DNA of 64,000 bases from CAZIVP01 sp964542915 (GCA_964542915.1 CAZIVP010000018.1:10184-74183), one strand, 5' to 3'. Positions 9,511-18,824 are shown, counted from the first letter of the stretch. The notes: generated by a model not told the origin, from the letters alone. Numbers and translations are program-made.

Positions 9511-10707
9511 TCAGAATCCGGACATAAAACCAAATACGATGCGATTGTCCGTATATTCCAAGTCCCGGGTATATTCCAGTAAAAAGCGCAGATTGCGAAT
9601 GTACCAGTAGCCGGCATTGAGCGTGAATGTCTCGTAGTCGTAGTTCGAACCCTCGAAAGCGGCGTCGCTGTCCACTAAATTGTATAGAGCCGTAAAGTAG
9701 AATTTGGAGCGGTCGCCGCGTGGAGCAAAATTAGCCCGTGCGACCAAACCACTGGTCTCGGCTTCTTCTCCACCGGATTGGAAATAAGGATTGCTGTCTT
9801 TACGCATTAAATAAACAGCGGTAAAATCCAACTGTTTAAAGCTGACATTAACATCCGGACCCAGGTAGGTTATTTCATTATCCACATCTTCATTTCCTTG
9901 TTCTTTCCCATAATATAAAAAACCGCCCACACTCAAATGCTTACCGATTCCCTGGTTTACACGGAAACCCACATTTTTATAATCGTCCTGATCGAACGTA
10001 CGGTCCGGGGATGCTTCCCCCTTGCCGTTTCCGTTTACCAGCATACCGACAAAATCCGTCCCGGTTCGGGCAATTCCATACGTGGCCATAATACCACGGT
10101 CGTAGGTAAGATTGGTCACCGACTGTCCAATTTTTTGCGTCAATACTTTATAGTCTTCAAAGGTTAACCTGAGCTCCCGTTTAAGTAAGGGATCGGACGT
10201 TTGAAACTGGCCGACCATCAGGTCCAGCTCCGTGTCGAACAGGCTGTCGAAGTGCAAATAGGCATCCTCGACGCCGGCGACTTCGCCCCGTTCGGACATA
10301 TAAAAGTAGAAATAGTAACCGATATTGCGGAAAAGCGGGCCGCCCGACAGAAGCTTCAGCCCCCACGGCGACTGTAAGTCCTGTGATACATCCGTTTTGT
10401 CATTGTAAACGGCATAAGCGTCGAACCGCGCCGCCATTGGAAACTCCTTATTCAGGAACAGGTCGCTTTCACCGGCGGTTATGAAGTCCCGCTCGTTTAA
10501 ATCTTCCTTCAGGATAAAACCGTCGCCTGCAAAGTCATCGCCGTAAGGCTTCAGTTTCGGTATCGGCGCATGGCATGTGGTACAGGATAATTTATACTGG
10601 CGTCCAAATGCCGGGATGGCTTCCGCATCGGATGTAAACAGCGCGTTCATAAATATCGCCGAACAAAAAGCAGCTAAACTCACTATCAATGTTATTTGCT
10701 TACGCAT
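9511..10707 (-). CDS. Outer-membrane beta-barrel protein with an N-terminal c-type heme motif
   Basis: The 398-residue product has a signal peptide ending near residue 30 (DAEA), then the segment IPAFGRQYKLSCTTCH, in which Cys42, Cys45 and His46 form a single CXXCH heme-attachment motif. The rest consists of alternating strands with many Gly/Tyr/Asp turns and ends in aromatic-rich strands, FGFMSGF at the C-terminus, as in porins. Proteins starting IPAFxRxYxxxCxxCH and followed by a barrel are known from metal-reducing and nitrite-oxidising bacteria, but their role is poorly defined. AAGGAG precedes the ATG. It follows the pentaheme cytochrome gene by 65 bases, so the two probably form one electron-transfer unit. 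Confidence 0.75.
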   Translation of the reverse strand: MRKQITLIVSLAAFCSAIFMNALFTSDAEAIPAFGRQYKLSCTTCHAPIPKLKPYGDDFAGDGFILKEDLNERDFITAGESDLFLNKEFPMAARFDAYAVYNDKTDVSQDLQSPWGLKLLSGGPLFRNIGYYFYFYMSERGEVAGVEDAYLHFDSLFDTELDLMVGQFQTSDPLLKRELRLTFEDYKVLTQKIGQSVTNLTYDRGIMATYGIARTGTDFVGMLVNGNGKGEASPDRTFDQDDYKNVGFRVNQGIGKHLSVGGFLYYGKEQGNEDVDNEITYLGPDVNVSFKQLDFTAVYLMRKDSNPYFQSGGEEAETSGLVARANFAPRGDRSKFYFTALYNLVDSDAAFEGSNYDYETFTLNAGYWYIRNLRFLLEYTRDLEYTDNRIVFGFMSGF

Positions 10708-10772
10708 CGTCTCTTACTCCTTCTTTAATTTTGCACTCCAATAATTCTAGTTCAGTGCGGTTATTCCTGTAA

Positions 10773-12113
10773 TCAATCATAAACCTCAACCCACGTTGTC
10801 GCTGTACTGATGGTATCGGGTTTGGCTTCATCGGGAACGCCCAGATATTCGGCGACCGGTTGTACCAGTTTCTGATAAATCAGTTCGGCTTTAAAGGTAA
10901 CCTTTCCGTTAGGAATATCGGGAGGTAACGCCCAGGTATAGGTTTCGACTTTCGTTTCTCTGGGACCGATGCGGTAGTCCACACCGAGCGATTTTGTATT
11001 CCATTGCATAATCGTCATACGTCCCTGCGGATCAAAATAGGGCATGCGGAATATGCGATCGCCGACCGGGACGCCGTCGCGGGGTAAGCCTTTGAAATCG
11101 GGCTTATCAAGCGGTACAGCCATATCCTGATACGCAAGCACATCGGACGCAATCGTATATTGTTCGCCACCGAATCCTTTTTTATCGACCGGCAGGTGGT
11201 AGGTTTTTCCGTTAACATCAGTGGCGGTAACATGTAACCACATGATGCGGTCTTCCACAGAGCCGCTGGGCACTTTGTGTCCGCACTTACCATTGAACAG
11301 CTGCACTTCGATCATCGCGGATGCATCATAAGGCAGTTCACGTTCCAGCGGGTTCATACGCATTTCAATGGCGCCTGCCAATTTACCGGGATCGTGGGCT
11401 CCGTGAAACAGATGCAGTGAGACGACGTCCTCTTCGGCCATTTTGGCGTTCTTACCCCTGGCCTTCGGCATGTGGCACGTGTGGCATTTCACCCCCTGCT
11501 CGTCATAGGGTCCCTCTTTCCATTCCAGATAAGTGGATTTTACCCATACATCATAAGGGCTTTTTTCATTATGACAGGTAGCGCAAAATTCGGCGCTGCT
11601 TATAAAATCGCTTTTCTTCGTGTCATGATGCGGCGATTCTACGCCGGGTTTGTTGCCGTACTTGAGGCGACCTGGATCGGAAATCCAGTTGTAGTTGTGC
11701 GGCACGTCGCCTTCGAATCCCTTAACGGTGTGGCAGAAATCGCAGGATACCGATTCATTGGCGCGGCTGTTCTCCGAAGGCCGCGGCGGCGGGACATCCC
11801 CCGCTAAAAATGCGATCGGAGCATGGCAGCCATTACATCCGTCGGCGGCGCCTTTTAACGTTTCATCTTTTTCGGCGTGAGGGACGGCAAGTTGGAAGTA
11901 CTCCACTTCATCCCATTCGTGTGTGTAGGCCTGGGACATCATTGCCTGGCGCCATTGCTGGTAAAAGTTCACGTGACAGCTTTTACAAACCCCGGGCCGT
12001 TCGAACTGATCGTACTCTTTTGTGCCTTTTGCAGCATCGCCCCCATGTTGGGCGCTCAGAAGGGTCAAAAGGGAAAGCAAATACAGTACGATTTGGTATG
12101 AAATAGCACGCAT
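10773..12113 (-). CDS. Exported pentaheme c-type cytochrome
   Basis: This 446-residue protein has a signal peptide (residues 1-21, ending LLSAQ) and five CXXCH motifs at residues 43-47, 93-97, 124-128, 177-181 and 210-214. Several extra His residues (for example in the VPHA and SPHHD segments) could serve as distal ligands. The heme part resembles the cytochrome c554 group of multiheme proteins. The C-terminal 200 residues are heme-free and beta-rich, beginning with FNGKCGHKVPSGS, and may bind a partner or substrate. AAGGAG lies 8 bases before the ATG. With the downstream heme barrel it could carry electrons between periplasm and cell surface. The terminal acceptor cannot be told from sequence. 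Confidence 0.85.
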   Translation of the reverse strand: MRAISYQIVLYLLSLLTLLSAQHGGDAAKGTKEYDQFERPGVCKSCHVNFYQQWRQAMMSQAYTHEWDEVEYFQLAVPHAEKDETLKGAADGCNGCHAPIAFLAGDVPPPRPSENSRANESVSCDFCHTVKGFEGDVPHNYNWISDPGRLKYGNKPGVESPHHDTKKSDFISSAEFCATCHNEKSPYDVWVKSTYLEWKEGPYDEQGVKCHTCHMPKARGKNAKMAEEDVVSLHLFHGAHDPGKLAGAIEMRMNPLERELPYDASAMIEVQLFNGKCGHKVPSGSVEDRIMWLHVTATDVNGKTYHLPVDKKGFGGEQYTIASDVLAYQDMAVPLDKPDFKGLPRDGVPVGDRIFRMPYFDPQGRMTIMQWNTKSLGVDYRIGPRETKVETYTWALPPDIPNGKVTFKAELIYQKLVQPVAEYLGVPDEAKPDTISTATTWVEVYD

Positions 12114-12599
12114 CGATAATTCTCCTTATTGAGTCTGGATTTTCCTAAAGCTCTCTTTATTATAAAACGAATACGAAGCCTGAAGGGCTGTTCGAAAAAT
12201 ATATGATCGAATAATGATTTAAAACCCGATGATTCTAATATGGGAATACAGAATTGGCTAAGTTGCATGGTAAAAGCATCCGTACAGTCGGCTTTGTAGT
12301 GAATTCATTCACATTTTTAATTGATCCTCTGACTCTTTAATTAATATACGAACAACACATAAATATGCAAATGCTACAATTGGGTATTCTCAGCGATACA
12401 TCAAACGCCAACACGGTCCGTTAACAACAGGCATGTCGGTTCTGAAGGATTCCTGCCTGAAAGTACACGTCATCACATTTATCAGCAACAGACGACGCCG
12501 GCTCCCTATACGCAGTACGACTATGTTATATTTTGGTAAAAAGGTGGCGATGAATAAAAATAAGTGAAATTCGGCAAACAATTGCTCCGAACTAAAGAT
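12114..12599. other. Intergenic region upstream of the cytochrome operon
   Basis: These 486 bases separate two minus-strand genes. They must hold the 3' end of the sorted secreted protein's transcript and the promoter of the cytochrome operon. The section near 12300-12400 is AT-rich. A weak AGGCA/TGCCT pairing occurs around 12430-12462, but it has no T-run and is not a convincing terminator. No conserved gene, RNA or repeat was recognised. Confidence 0.5.
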
Positions 12600-14078
12600 T
12601 TATTTGAGAAATACCATTTTCCGAACCCGTGTATGGGACCCACATTTTAATGAAATGTAATAGACTCCGGCCGGTAGTGTACGTCCCCGGAAGTCGCGGC
12701 CATCAAAGCGCACCTGATGCCGGCCGGCATCCATACGGCGCTGCAGTAGCGTTGCAACCCGTTGCCCCGTCGCATTGTAAACCGCTATATGTACGAACGC
12801 ACGCCGTTCGATTGAAAACGGTATACGGGTTTCGCCATTGAACGGATTTGGGTAATTCGGCTGTAGAACCGGGTTTCTACCTCCTGGCGGCGACGACTCA
12901 TTTTCGAGTTCGCTGGGATCGCCCGGCAAGTAATATCGGATAAAGCGCGGTCGGTAGGTATCGGCATTTTGATAAAGCTCATTGTAATCGGACGTATTCA
13001 CATTGTAACTGATCAGCAAATCCCCCGCTTCGGATAAATGCGGATGGGCTTTGGCGTTATAAACATAAGCTGACTTATACATGGTGTCTTCAGGACACTC
13101 GTAGATATATTGCACTTCATCGAAGGGCCCCGTAACACTTTCTCCGTAACGTACGCAAACCCAGCTATCAAATTCGAAGACGGCAATAAACGTTCCGTCA
13201 TTGAGCGGCGTTACGCTGAATTCTTGGGAAATACTGTCCGTTATCACCGCACACTCTTCAATATGCTCCTGCCAGGTATTGCCGTCCCAGTATTCATAAC
13301 GATCGAATTGCTCGATATGCTGCGGTTGAACCCGGGCAACGACCATCTGTTTTACCTGTAAGGGACGGTTACGCGGCCCGTAAATATAAAGGTAGCCATC
13401 CGGACCCGGATTACCCGACGCATCGGTCATTGGCATGACTGCCTGACCGATTACGATCTCAACATCCTCGTCGTTTTTGTGAAATAGCGGCGTGTCCACA
13501 TGGCGCCAATTGATGATTTGATTTGTGGAATCCAGTTCAAAAGATATCAGGGTTACCCCGTTAATTTCAAATGAAGCGAGGCCGGGCGGATCGAACAGAC
13601 GCAAGCCGTAAATATAAAATCGCTTGCCAAGACGGATGCCATCCATCGGCCAAATCCAATCATCGGGATCGGATTCGGGGGTATCGGCTTTAAACAGGGC
13701 TTCCGGTTCGCCCTGGCTATCGGTTTCCCAGTAAAATTGGATTTCATCTTCAATGGGCTCTTTTGTATTCAATACGCCAATAGTATTGCGAATGAGCTTG
13801 CTGTCCTGTCGGTTGTTATTTTCATCCACTTCGCCGATAAAAGTATCTCCAAATAAAAACATGGTGCTGTCGTCATCGTCGCCACCCGGCGCATCAAAAC
13901 CGGAAAAGGGAACGGAATAAACCGCGTCGCTGCCGGTCCAGCCCGAATCACGGTCAAACAACGTCGTCCAGTTTGGTTCTTTTAATACATCAGGGCCTGT
14001 TTGAGCCTCTGCACTGAAATGGAGAACGAGCCCGAGCACAAAAAAGATAAGGATCAGACGCAGCATTGATTTATTCAT
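12600..14078 (-). CDS. Secreted protein with C-terminal T9SS-type sorting domain (DUF4185/DUF5005-like body)
   Basis: A 492-residue exported protein. Its signal peptide ends near residue 25 (FSAEA). The body holds repeated strand-turn blocks with WTGSDAVYSVP, FLFGDTFIG and GYLYIYGPRNR; this resembles the DUF4185/DUF5005 beta-propeller-like proteins often found beside carbohydrate-related genes, though I hold that loosely. The last 80 residues form a typical sorting domain: NYPNPFNGETRIPFSI, then VYNATGQRVATLL, and LPAGVYYISL before the basic end RKMVFLK. That domain directs export across the outer membrane and surface attachment through a type IX-like system. It stands alone, with long gaps on both sides. 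Confidence 0.8.
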   Translation of the reverse strand: MNKSMLRLILIFFVLGLVLHFSAEAQTGPDVLKEPNWTTLFDRDSGWTGSDAVYSVPFSGFDAPGGDDDDSTMFLFGDTFIGEVDENNNRQDSKLIRNTIGVLNTKEPIEDEIQFYWETDSQGEPEALFKADTPESDPDDWIWPMDGIRLGKRFYIYGLRLFDPPGLASFEINGVTLISFELDSTNQIINWRHVDTPLFHKNDEDVEIVIGQAVMPMTDASGNPGPDGYLYIYGPRNRPLQVKQMVVARVQPQHIEQFDRYEYWDGNTWQEHIEECAVITDSISQEFSVTPLNDGTFIAVFEFDSWVCVRYGESVTGPFDEVQYIYECPEDTMYKSAYVYNAKAHPHLSEAGDLLISYNVNTSDYNELYQNADTYRPRFIRYYLPGDPSELENESSPPGGRNPVLQPNYPNPFNGETRIPFSIERRAFVHIAVYNATGQRVATLLQRRMDAGRHQVRFDGRDFRGRTLPAGVYYISLKCGSHTRVRKMVFLK

Positions 14079-14319
14079 AATTCACCCGTTGGTAGAATAA
14101 AAATTATGGTTTCAAACGACGCAGGAACCAGCCATCATTCAATGACTTATATAAAAGTTAATCGCATCGTGTGCAATTATCAAATGAAAGCCAGACAATA
14201 GAATGACGAACACATATCCCGGTAAATGATGATCCGGTCATATCATTGTACTTGCTTTTAAATTTGATTTTCATTAATAAACGTTTCTTGGGTATGTTTT
14301 TATGACGCCGATGCTCGCG

Positions 14320-14844
14320 TTATATTTTAACATAATGGAGCTGTAGAACGCCGCCGCCAAAGCTGAGGTAATCCTTCAATGTCAAGTTGTCCCTTTTTTG
14401 CGTGGTCTCTAATAGGGGTATACCGTCTCCGAGTATCACCGGTAATAAGGTGATGATATAATCCGAAATTAAATCTTCTTCCCGGAATGCAGCTGCCAGT
14501 CGGCTGCCGCCGACCAGCCAAACACGGTTCATGTGTTGTGCTTGTAATTGGGCAAGCAAGGCCGGGAGCTGCAACGTTGTGAAACGAATATTAGGGCGAT
14601 CGCTGCTTGATTTGCGCGTCGTAACAACCCAGCACGGCTTATCGGGATAAGGCCAGGCACCAAAGGATTGGAGCTGGTCGAAGGTGTTTCTTCCCATCAA
14701 GAGAGCATCGATCGAATCATAAAACGCCTTATAACCGTAATCTTCGCCCTCCGATTCGAACGCGGACAACCAATCGATTTCCCCTTTCGGCCCTGCAATA
14801 TATCCATCCACACTGCAGGCGGCATAATAGATGAGTCGACACAT
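14320..14844 (-). CDS. Dihydrofolate reductase family protein (RibD C-terminal-like)
   Basis: A 174-residue cytoplasmic protein of the DHFR/RibD-C fold, as in the YyaP/YwjB group. Visible family features are SVDGYIAGPKGEIDWL at the N-terminus, LLMGRNTFDQL, WVVTTRKS, the cofactor-loop motif VWLVGGSRLAAAF and ITLLPVILGDGIPL. I chose the ATG at 14844 because GAGGG lies 5 bases upstream; an in-frame GTG 12 bases earlier would absorb that site. These proteins are presumed NADPH-dependent reductases, but their physiological substrate is generally unknown, and a true role in folate synthesis is unlikely. It is divergent from the TPR-Nudix pair. Confidence 0.87.
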   Translation of the reverse strand: MCRLIYYAACSVDGYIAGPKGEIDWLSAFESEGEDYGYKAFYDSIDALLMGRNTFDQLQSFGAWPYPDKPCWVVTTRKSSSDRPNIRFTTLQLPALLAQLQAQHMNRVWLVGGSRLAAAFREEDLISDYIITLLPVILGDGIPLLETTQKRDNLTLKDYLSFGGGVLQLHYVKI

Positions 14845-14960
14845 AGAGTCCCTCACACATTTAATCGAAACGGTTAAACTCCAACATTGGATACGCCATT
14901 CCTTTTATTTATCTTTCATTTTACATTTTCGGCTTATATCGTTATACCACAAATCTCGGA

Positions 14961-15485
14961 ATGATTCAACACGGATCAAAGTTACACGATGCCATGAAAT
15001 CGGACAAACGTGAAAAAGAACAAATAGCCAAAAACTTTTTTGAGCAGGGTTATCTGGCGCAGATGCGCGGCTTTCTGGATCGCGCGATCCATTTTTATAA
15101 GCGCTCCATCGAGTTTAAGCCATCGGCCCGGGCGCATACGTTCCTGGGTTGGGTTTACAGTATCAAAGGCTTATATAAAGAAGCTATCGCAGAATGCAAG
15201 AAAGCCATAAAACTTGATCCCACCTACGGAAATCCTTACAATGACATCGGCGGCTATTTAATTGAACTGAGACGTCACCCGGAAGCGATCCCGTGGTTGG
15301 AACGGGCATTGAATGCGCCGAATTATCAAAATTACTGTTATCCGCACTATAATTTGGGCCGCATTTATGAATGGCGCGCCCAGTGGGATAAAGCCCTGCA
15401 ACATTATAAACTGGCGACTGAGGAGGACAGCACCTACGAACCGGCGCAAACCGCGTACGATAATCTAAGGGGTAAATACAATTAA
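14961..15485 (+). CDS. Tetratricopeptide repeat protein
   Basis: This 174-residue protein lacks a signal peptide and consists largely of TPR helices: AIHFYKRSIEFKP, AIAECKKAIKLDP, AIPWLERALNAP and ALQHYKLATEED mark four successive B helices at about 34-residue spacing. TPRs mediate protein binding, so it is probably an adaptor. Its TAA stop shares one base with the ATG of the Nudix gene (TAATG), so the two are translationally coupled and may work together. The start could also be the internal Met12, since no strong ribosome binding site distinguishes the two. No specific partner can be inferred. Confidence 0.82.
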   Translation: MIQHGSKLHDAMKSDKREKEQIAKNFFEQGYLAQMRGFLDRAIHFYKRSIEFKPSARAHTFLGWVYSIKGLYKEAIAECKKAIKLDPTYGNPYNDIGGYLIELRRHPEAIPWLERALNAPNYQNYCYPHYNLGRIYEWRAQWDKALQHYKLATEEDSTYEPAQTAYDNLRGKYN

Positions 15486-15919
15486 TGGCCAAACCAAACA
15501 TACAGGTAGTAGCAGGCATTATTCTTAATGATAATGGAGACGTGCTCGTTACGCGCCGTAAAGCGGACAGTCATCTTGGCGGATTATGGGAGTTCCCTGG
15601 TGGGCACATCGAAGCGGATGAACAACCGCAAGATGCATTGAGGCGCGAATTGGTTGAAGAAGTTAACCTGGAGGTGAATATCGGTCCTTTGTACTGGCGG
15701 GAAGTATTTGAATACGATATCAAAATTGTCGATATCGCTTTTTATCTGGCTTCACTCCATCCGCCTAATCAACAGCCCGTCGCCCGCCACGTCAGCGCCT
15801 TCCGATGGATAGCTCCAAATGAACTGAGCCGATTGTCTTTTCCGAAAGCTGATACGGCTCTAATCGAAAAACTGATTGCCGACCCCAAATTAAAACATTA
15901 CTCAACTCAGCTATCATAA
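15485..15919 (+). CDS. Nudix hydrolase, MutT-like
   Basis: A 144-residue single-domain Nudix enzyme. The Nudix box reads G-x5-E-x7-REL-x-EE-x-N-L, from GHIEADE to ELVEEVNL at about residues 36-59. It matches the consensus except that the usual late Gly is Asn. The N-terminal IQVVAGIILNDNGDVLVTRR and the WEFPGG segment are those of 8-oxo-dGTP or general (d)NTP pyrophosphohydrolases of the MutT type. It probably cleans oxidised nucleotides, though other nucleoside diphosphate derivatives are possible. It overlaps the TPR gene by one base. No terminator follows before the convergent Nif3 gene 88 bases on. Confidence 0.9.
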   Translation: MAKPNIQVVAGIILNDNGDVLVTRRKADSHLGGLWEFPGGHIEADEQPQDALRRELVEEVNLEVNIGPLYWREVFEYDIKIVDIAFYLASLHPPNQQPVARHVSAFRWIAPNELSRLSFPKADTALIEKLIADPKLKHYSTQLS

Positions 15920-16007
15920 TGTAACTCAGATTAATTATTAACGGTGATAATACCGTTGATCTCATATAAATAATGCCTGTTTACCACGGATTTAGAAGAA
16001 TCGTTAT

Positions 16008-16760
16008 TTATACGGGATTGGGAATATCAATGTATTGGACATCAAGGCCAAACCTATTCTGAAGATGGTCGCCCAACGCCCGGATTCCAAAGCGCTCGGT
16101 CGCATGGTGCCCGGCCGAAACGAAATGAATGCCCTCTTCCTTGGCGTAATGCATGATATGTTCGCTTGCCTCGCCGGTGATATAGACATCCATTCCCTGT
16201 AAAACAGCCTGTTTTACTTCCTTTTGGGCGCCGCCGCTGATAATTGCAATTCGTTGCACCTCGGGCGGACCGAACGGAAAAACCAAAGTCTGCTCATTGA
16301 TCCGTTCCCGGATTTGCCGGAACAATTCCTCCGCCTCGCGAGGCTGGCATTCCGCCTGATAACCGATATATTGGCCCTTCACTTTGCCAAATGGCTGCGG
16401 TTTTTCCAATGCCAATTCCCGGGCCAGTAATACATTGTTTCCGATCTGGTCATGGGCATCCAACGGCAAATGGTAGCCATAGAGATTAATATCATTTTCC
16501 AGGAGTAATTTTACCCGTTTTTTATATCCGCCTGTGTATAGCGGTCGTTCAAAACCCCACACAATGCCATGGTGTACCATAACGGCATCGGCATTCGCTT
16601 CCAGCGCCTTTTCGAATAGTTCCACGCTGGCACTAACGCCCGTTACTATCTTTTTTATTTCGCTCCGGCCTTCCACCTGTAGGCCGTTGGGACCAAGATC
16701 TTCAAATTCATCGATATTCAAATATTCATTTAAATGACGGGTCAACTTATCGCGGTGCAT
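16008..16760 (-). CDS. Nif3-like dinuclear metal-centre protein
   Basis: A 250-residue Nif3/YbgI family protein. The metal-binding pieces are present: VMVHHG near residues 60-65, HLPLDAH near 98-104 and the C-terminal GHHATERFG near 218-226, which together ligate two metals in a toroidal hexamer. Length is standard for the short, uninterrupted form of the family. Annotation as GTP cyclohydrolase I type 2 is widespread, but the cellular role remains unsettled. AAGGAG lies about 11 bases before the ATG. It sits 32 bases downstream of the TRAP substrate-binding gene and may be cotranscribed with it. Confidence 0.92.
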   Translation of the reverse strand: MHRDKLTRHLNEYLNIDEFEDLGPNGLQVEGRSEIKKIVTGVSASVELFEKALEANADAVMVHHGIVWGFERPLYTGGYKKRVKLLLENDINLYGYHLPLDAHDQIGNNVLLARELALEKPQPFGKVKGQYIGYQAECQPREAEELFRQIRERINEQTLVFPFGPPEVQRIAIISGGAQKEVKQAVLQGMDVYITGEASEHIMHYAKEEGIHFVSAGHHATERFGIRALGDHLQNRFGLDVQYIDIPNPV

Positions 16761-16792
16761 ATTTTCATGCTCCTTATTCCGGTGTGGACTTT

Positions 16793-17803
16793 CTATTCAT
16801 GTTCATTTCGATAGGTTTGCACGGTCTGCTCTATTGTATTCAGCAATTCGGCGTCATAGAGTTTACCCACCAGTTCGCGACGCGCCCGGGCTCCGATTTT
16901 CTCGAAACGACGTAATACCGACGTATCCTGAACGGTTACCTTTTGTAAGCCGTTATTAATCATTTGCTGCATGGAAGCTTTATTGTCCTCCCGCCCCAGT
17001 CGTGTGAGCCTGGAAAAATATTCCCTTCCCAATCGCTTCACCGTTTTTTGATGTTCTTCGGAAATGCGATTGAACGTGCGTTTATCCACCAATACGGCGC
17101 CGTTGGAATTCGACAGCGGTACATCCAGTACATAATCGACTTTGGTAAACCACTGCAGAGCGACGCAGGCCATCGGCGAGGTATATACGCCGTTGATCAA
17201 TCCGGTTTGCAACGAAGTGAGGACATCGGTTACGGATAACGGAATAGGACTGATTCCAAAGGCTTCGAACGTGGCTTCCGCCAGCGGATCGCCTTCCCAC
17301 ATCCACATTTTGACGCCTTTAAAGTCGGCAGGCGTTCGCACCGGCGTATCGGTATACACATAAACAAAGCCTACTTCGACCCATCCCAGCAGTACAAAAC
17401 CCTTTTCCTCGAAAGCGCGGGCGAAGCGGTCGAAAAAATTTCGGGTTACATAATCTACTTCATCGTGATTTCGAAACAGAAAGGGCGCATCGAGTATGCG
17501 CACTTCCGGCAAAATTTCTCCGAGACCCACGCCCGTGAAACCGGCGCTGTGCAACTGTTTAAAACGGATTTTGCGCAAAACATCTTTTTCGTCGCCCTGT
17601 ACACCGCCGGCATATATTTTAAATTGCACTTCACCATCGGTGCTGTCGGCAACGGCTTGTTTAAACCCGTTCATAACTTTCATCCAGGTGGAGCCGTTGG
17701 GCGCGAGCGTCGCGAATTTAATCGTAATCGTACGGGCGTGGGACGGCTGGATTAGCAAGAATGAAAATCCAACAATGATCAGAAAAATCTTAAGATTTCG
17801 CAT
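16793..17803 (-). CDS. TRAP transporter substrate-binding protein, DctP/TatP type
   Basis: This roughly 336-residue periplasmic protein binds a small organic acid or related ligand for a TRAP transporter. It has a signal peptide ending near the residues PSHA, followed by the family opening TITIKFATLAPNGSTWMKVMN, then YAGGVQGDEKDVLRKIR and APFLFRNHDEVDYV. I start at the ATG at 17803 because GGGA sits 7 bases upstream; another in-frame ATG at 17830 overlaps the preceding stop as TAATG but has no ribosome binding site. The gene before it encodes TatT, as in Treponema pallidum TP0956-TP0957. The DctQ/DctM membrane subunits are not nearby, so the permease must be encoded elsewhere or be absent. 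Confidence 0.9.
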   Translation of the reverse strand: MRNLKIFLIIVGFSFLLIQPSHARTITIKFATLAPNGSTWMKVMNGFKQAVADSTDGEVQFKIYAGGVQGDEKDVLRKIRFKQLHSAGFTGVGLGEILPEVRILDAPFLFRNHDEVDYVTRNFFDRFARAFEEKGFVLLGWVEVGFVYVYTDTPVRTPADFKGVKMWMWEGDPLAEATFEAFGISPIPLSVTDVLTSLQTGLINGVYTSPMACVALQWFTKVDYVLDVPLSNSNGAVLVDKRTFNRISEEHQKTVKRLGREYFSRLTRLGREDNKASMQQMINNGLQKVTVQDTSVLRRFEKIGARARRELVGKLYDAELLNTIEQTVQTYRNEHE

Positions 17804-17829
17804 AATATTTCCCGATTTAAATTCAGACA

Positions 17830-18702
17830 TTAAAATAGTTCGCTTTTTTGTTTTTTTAACAATGCGGCTTTCTTTTTGGCAATGGCATTTAACAGGCGCA
17901 CCTCGGGCAGGATTTCCAGTGATGCTTCTTCCACATGCTTCAGATAGCGGTCAAAGGCGTTTTCATCCAGCGTTTTAGCGGCGTAATACCGGGCCATATA
18001 CACATGGGTCATTAGAAATTTACCCTCGGTTATCTTTAAATTCTTTTCGAAATATTCTTTTGCTATGTCTGGATCGCCGCCCATCAGGCGCGGCTTCATA
18101 CCATAGACCGAACCCAGGAACAGATAAACCGCGCCGTTAAAATAGGTCGGCTGCAATTGTTCAACGCGTTTCATTATCAGCTCAACCTTGGGTAGATTGA
18201 TGAGCGCCCCCGGCTCTCCAATCGAAAGGTTAATGTAGCCGGCCCAGGCAAATCCCGTCCAAAACAGCTCCGGTACGTCATCTTGTTCCATTTTGTTCAA
18301 CGCCTTCCGCCACTCCTCGATACTCCCTTCTTGCGCTTCACGGAACGCTTCATTACGGCGCAGTTGCTCCAATGCGTAATCGCGCGACCGTAAGTATAAC
18401 GCTTTGGCTCTTTCGGGTTCCGTATCCTCAACAAAACCCTGGGCATAGCCGGCGTAGCCCTGAGCGGCCAATAATAAGAGTTGTTTGTTTTGCGGATCGG
18501 ATTTTAGTAATCCCTCGATCAACTTTAGATTGGAAGCAAGCGCCTGTTCGGCCAGCGTAAGATCGGACTCTTCATAAAGGGCTTCGACGCTTCCGTTGAG
18601 CACGGGCTCCATTTGCCGTATAACCATACGTTGCGGTGAGCAGGAAACCAAAACCATCAACACCGCTATACTGTAAAAAGGAAAAAATCTCACAAGTCCC
18701 AT
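17830..18702 (-). CDS. TRAP transporter TatT component (TPR lipoprotein)
   Basis: The 290-residue product has a lipoprotein signal ending LVSC near residue 21 and an all-helical body with TPR-like hairpins. It matches the TatT family (Treponema TP0956), in which a trimer of TPR lipoproteins docks substrate-binding proteins and may pass hydrophobic ligands. Characteristic segments are EQALASNLKLIEGLLKSDP, LLLLAAQGYAGYAQGF, ELFWTGFAWAGYINLS and YFNGAVYLFLGSVYGMKP with MGGDPDIAKEYFEK. Its stop shares a base with a possible start of the TatP gene, so the pair is coupled. It is anchored to a membrane in the periplasm. The transported ligand is unknown. Confidence 0.88.
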   Translation of the reverse strand: MGLVRFFPFYSIAVLMVLVSCSPQRMVIRQMEPVLNGSVEALYEESDLTLAEQALASNLKLIEGLLKSDPQNKQLLLLAAQGYAGYAQGFVEDTEPERAKALYLRSRDYALEQLRRNEAFREAQEGSIEEWRKALNKMEQDDVPELFWTGFAWAGYINLSIGEPGALINLPKVELIMKRVEQLQPTYFNGAVYLFLGSVYGMKPRLMGGDPDIAKEYFEKNLKITEGKFLMTHVYMARYYAAKTLDENAFDRYLKHVEEASLEILPEVRLLNAIAKKKAALLKKQKSELF

Positions 18703-18770
18703 GAGCCTATCATCTTATGTTTAATTTGATTGCGTTAAAGATGAAAAACACATTCAGTCGTTGCAAATAA

Positions 18771-18799
18771 AAAAACCTGCCCCGCAGGGACAGGTTTTT
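18771..18799 (-). terminator. Intrinsic terminator after the slipin-NfeD operon
   Basis: AAAAACCTGCCCC and GGGACAGGTTTTT pair into a stem with a single C/A mismatch and a GCA loop; an A-run on one side and a T-run on the other let it act in either direction. It lies just downstream of the slipin gene on the minus strand and upstream of the TatT gene, separating the two operons. Confidence 0.8.
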
Positions 18800-18824
18800 A
18801 AATAATAGCCTTTTGGTGTCACGC

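Noticed and set aside
12390..12581. A 63-codon open frame in the gap before the cytochrome operon
   Set aside because: No ribosome binding site, no domain and unusual composition; treated as non-coding.
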